Origin: Bernardetia sp.
GTDB taxonomy: Bacteria > Bacteroidota > Bacteroidia > Cytophagales > Bernardetiaceae
Assembly: GCA_020630575.1 (NCBI GenBank)
Contig: JAHDBD010000012.1
Span: forward strand, 103,473 to 167,472
Length of the DNA: 64,000 nucleotides
Reading direction: 5' to 3'
The notes under the pieces were generated by a model. That model worked only from the letters and a program-made list of their open reading frames with translations, searched no databases and was not told where the DNA came from. Shown piece after piece: positions 62,801 to 64,000 of this stretch. Positions within the stretch are counted from its first letter, which is position 1. Every line of letters begins with the position of its first letter. The position numbers and the translations under genes were made by a program.

Positions 62801-64000
62801 CCGAATGTTCGTCTACTCCAACTGCACCCACAACAACAGATAACTGTGTAGGAACAGTTACAGGCACAACAGGAACAGTATTTCCAATCACAGTGCAAGG
62901 CACAACCGTTGTCACTTGGACATTTGATGATGGCAATGGCAATACCTCTACAGCAGACCAAAATGTAATTATTAATGATGTTACAAATCCAACGATTACA
63001 GCCCCAACAAATGTGACTGTAAACACGGATGTAGGACTTTGTACAGCTTCTGGAGTTGCTTTAGGGACCCCAACAGGAAGTGATAATTGTGGACCACCTA
63101 CCTTCTCAAATGATGCGCCTGTTACTTTCCCTATTGGAGTAACGACAGTCACTTGGACAGCCGATGATGGTAATGGAAACACACAAACAGCCACTCAAAC
63201 CGTTATTGTAAATAGCACTAGAGAAATCGATGTTTTAGGAAATGCAGTTTCTATTGTAGATGGTGATGTTACTCCAAATGTTTCTGATGATACAGATTTT
63301 GGAAACACAGCTATCTCAAGCACTATTACTTATACGATTGAGAATACTGGAACAGAAGCAATTACGATTTCTTCAATCACTTCAAGTAATCCAACTGATT
63401 TCACAGTCAGTTCTATTCCTACTTCTGTTGCAGCAGGTGGAAGTGCTGCTTTTGATGTTACTTTTACAGCCGTTTCAACAGGAACAAATACAGCAATCAT
63501 TACTATAAATAATAACGATTGTGATGAAGCTGCTTATGATTTTGTAGTAGAAGGAGCTAATAATTCCTCTGGTGATGTTCTTTTAGTAGAAACAGGTATT
63601 TATTATCCTACCATTCAAGAAGCTGTAGATGTAGCTGTAGCAGGAAATACTATTAATCCCACAGGAAATAGAAATTATCCTGAAAATGTAGTCGTTGATA
63701 AAAATCTCACTTTTACCTCTGATTTCACAGATTATAAAAATGTAAATATCAATCAGATTTTAGTAGAAAATGGTAATAAACTGACTATTACAGGAGATAT
63801 GAGTATTGTAGAGGTTTTACATTTAGAATCTACTGGCGAAATGGAAGTTACAGGTTCAACAACTGATTTTGCCTTGCTTTCAGATGCAACTCAAACGGCT
63901 TTAGTAATCAATGATTCTCCTACAAATAGTGTTGTAGGAAATGTAATTATGGAACGCTACTTACCTGCTGTTTCAGATTTAGGAGGCACAGATGGAAGAG
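59806..64000 (+). CDS. Giant secreted adhesin-like protein, choice-of-anchor and HYR repeats (3' end outside window)
   Basis: The frame is open from an ATG at 59806 to the window end, giving 1,398 codons without a stop, so the protein is larger still. It has a signal peptide ending AQAQ (about residue 26). A right-handed parallel-beta / choice-of-anchor Q-like domain follows to about residue 400, with WTDAYTSLQSAI at the start and repeated Gly/Asn-rich turns with vicinal cysteines. Choice-of-anchor D / Hydin-like repeats come next (marked NxDFGxV, YTIxNTG, TFDVxFTP), from 61010 to 62100. Four near-identical HYR repeats of about 72 residues start near 62104, 62329, 62542 and 62761 (APVVPTLADVTAECS, then TVVTWTFDDGNGNTS), with a fifth divergent one. 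A further Hydin-like repeat and a beta-helix-like segment run to the edge. A type IX sorting domain is expected beyond the window. Confidence 0.85.
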   Translation, partial: MKHQDKLFKYLLLFIGILFYTQAQAQRYVDASATGANNGTSWTDAYTSLQSAISGATAGTQIYVARGTYKPTNGTNRNATFQIPSGVEIYGGFSGKETRINQVLLDARDFVANETILSGDLNGDDNVTGTFPTLIYGNYADNSVHLIYTRNVSNATRLDGFTIKGGNANDGSASFDYGIRAGGWYNNGSTGGVSQPTVANCIFTRNIGSEGGAMANYGCCGGNANATIINCSFSQNQAAQGGAIYNDACCGGRANPKVTNCSFSQNRATNQGGGIYNEGGAGGTGIATVTNSIFWENAGTGKSWFNGGFSGSGVNVSYTLVEEAAFPVGTTNNGNNLFNQDPLFVNAAIGNLNLQTTSPMINIGNNAPIPANITLDAAGNPRIRATTVDLGAFETCPSTSAEINIQGGTPLNNIVDGAGIPDILVSNNTDFGLVLTTRTLTYTIRNTGGAVLNISSILSSNTAEYTVSNIPTTVSAGGTATFDVTFTPIACGDNNATIVVNTNDCDEAIYNFVVQGIGGNPEIDVQGNAVSIVDGDITPVLTDDTDFGNVVTNRTVTYTIQNTGSLALDITSIVITGVDAADFVLSGITLPTSIAAAGTTTFDVIFTPAVVGVRNAMITINNNDCDEAIYNFSIRGTGTTASEINVQGNGNDIVSGTGTTSLTNDTDFGDVAECGTNSLAKTYTIQNTGGSALEVSNITVTGANAADFTLSGLPAFPATVAATTGTQTFTVTFNPSAIGIRNATISIDNNDTDENPYTFAINGNGTADNVAPVVPTLSDVTAECSVTPVAPTTTDNCVGTVTGTTGTLFPITAQGTTVVTWTFDDGNGNTSTADQNIIINDVTAPVVPTLADVTAECSSTPTAPTTTDNCVGTVTGTTGTIFPITSTTTITWTFDDGNGNSVTADQDVIINDVTAPVVPTLADITAECSATATAPTTTDNCVGTVTGTTGTVFPITAQGTTVVTWTFDDGNGNTSTADQNIIINDVTAPVVPTLADVTAECSSTPTAPTTTDNCVGTVTGTTGTVFPITVQGTTVVTWTFDDGNGNTSTADQNVIINDVTNPTITAPTNVTVNTDVGLCTASGVALGTPTGSDNCGPPTFSNDAPVTFPIGVTTVTWTADDGNGNTQTATQTVIVNSTREIDVLGNAVSIVDGDVTPNVSDDTDFGNTAISSTITYTIENTGTEAITISSITSSNPTDFTVSSIPTSVAAGGSAAFDVTFTAVSTGTNTAIITINNNDCDEAAYDFVVEGANNSSGDVLLVETGIYYPTIQEAVDVAVAGNTINPTGNRNYPENVVVDKNLTFTSDFTDYKNVNINQILVENGNKLTITGDMSIVEVLHLESTGEMEVTGSTTDFALLSDATQTALVINDSPTNSVVGNVIMERYLPAVSDLGGTDGR
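62104..62973 (+). repeat. Four HYR repeats, DNA-level tandem array
   Basis: Four units with periods of 213-219 bp (boundary AATGATGTTAC at 62323, 62536, 62755 and 62974) are highly similar in DNA. They differ at scattered sites and in a 6-bp length change in the second unit. They lie inside the giant gene and create long open frames on the other strand that are not genes. Confidence 0.8.

Noticed and set aside
62104..62973. CRISPR-like regular repeats
   Set aside because: The units are about 216 bp, coding and in frame, without short repeats and spacers.
62073..63194. Three long minus-strand reading frames with Val/Pro/Ser-rich products
   Set aside because: They are the reverse strand of the HYR repeats of the giant gene; their repeated sequence follows the repeats and they lack start context and homology.
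1..64000. tRNA or rRNA genes
   Set aside because: I looked for T-loop patterns and rRNA-like GC-rich stretches and found none outside coding regions; a dedicated scan was not possible.

Overview
The window looks like chromosomal DNA of an AT-rich, free-living Bacteroidota, most likely a Cytophagales relative of the Bernardetia / Flexibacter litoralis group. The signs are: a 2,752-residue secreted protein ending in a gliding-motility-associated (type B) type IX secretion C-terminal domain; a carboxypeptidase-regulatory/TonB-type outer-membrane receptor; many lipoproteins with short signal peptides; no Shine-Dalgarno runs; promoters that fit the Bacteroidota TTTG-N19-TAnnTTTG pattern; and BatD, an exosortase-like protein and a NrnA/FKBP gene pair. 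The genus is an inference; the phylum is well supported. No rRNA, tRNA, CRISPR array, prophage or complete insertion sequence was seen.

Layout. 0-8 kb: FKBP-like lipoprotein (cut by the window edge) and NrnA phosphoesterase, then a Tat-exported GMC oxidoreductase, a COQ4-like protein, HemF, a VanX-like dipeptidase lipoprotein, a CAP-SPOR secreted protein and a zinc-finger/RDD membrane protein. 8-16 kb: TonB-type receptor, a secreted four-repeat protein, a STAS-like protein, two thioredoxin-fold exported proteins and an OmpA-type lipoprotein. 16-31 kb: mostly housekeeping genes (ffh, prfB with its programmed frameshift, gcvH, rluE-type pseudouridine synthase, phosphopantetheinyl transferase, M1 peptidase, queG), plus stress proteins, a Crp-type regulator beside a quinone reductase, an acyltransferase, and a second zinc-finger membrane protein whose first 60 residues match the one at 7.5 kb. 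32-41 kb: a small secreted protein and the giant type IX secreted protein. 41-51 kb: a broken DUF5362 gene, a lone TRAP permease, a SUKH protein, DUF4184, FadD, a phosphatase-like lipoprotein, an SDR enzyme, an LVIVD lipoprotein and a TetR regulator. 51-64 kb: thioredoxin, a Sel1-type lipoprotein, BatD, an exosortase-like two-gene set, an M20 amidohydrolase, GNAT, and the 5' 4.2 kb of a second giant secreted protein made of choice-of-anchor and HYR repeats, which runs off the window.

The genes do not form one large pathway. Themes are envelope and secretion functions (type IX cargo, lipoproteins, an exosortase, exported thioredoxins) mixed with dispersed core genes, usually as single genes or pairs separated by strong hairpin terminators. 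The structures that gene annotation does not explain are: two families of short dispersed palindromes; a 143-bp element with 20-bp terminal inverted repeats; an exact 591-bp tandem duplication in the giant gene; a conserved zinc-binding N-terminal module shared by two otherwise unrelated membrane proteins; and a candidate operator in the SDR promoter. I did not find a convincing new defence or mobile system. The zinc-module family and the exosortase pair are the most promising for further study.
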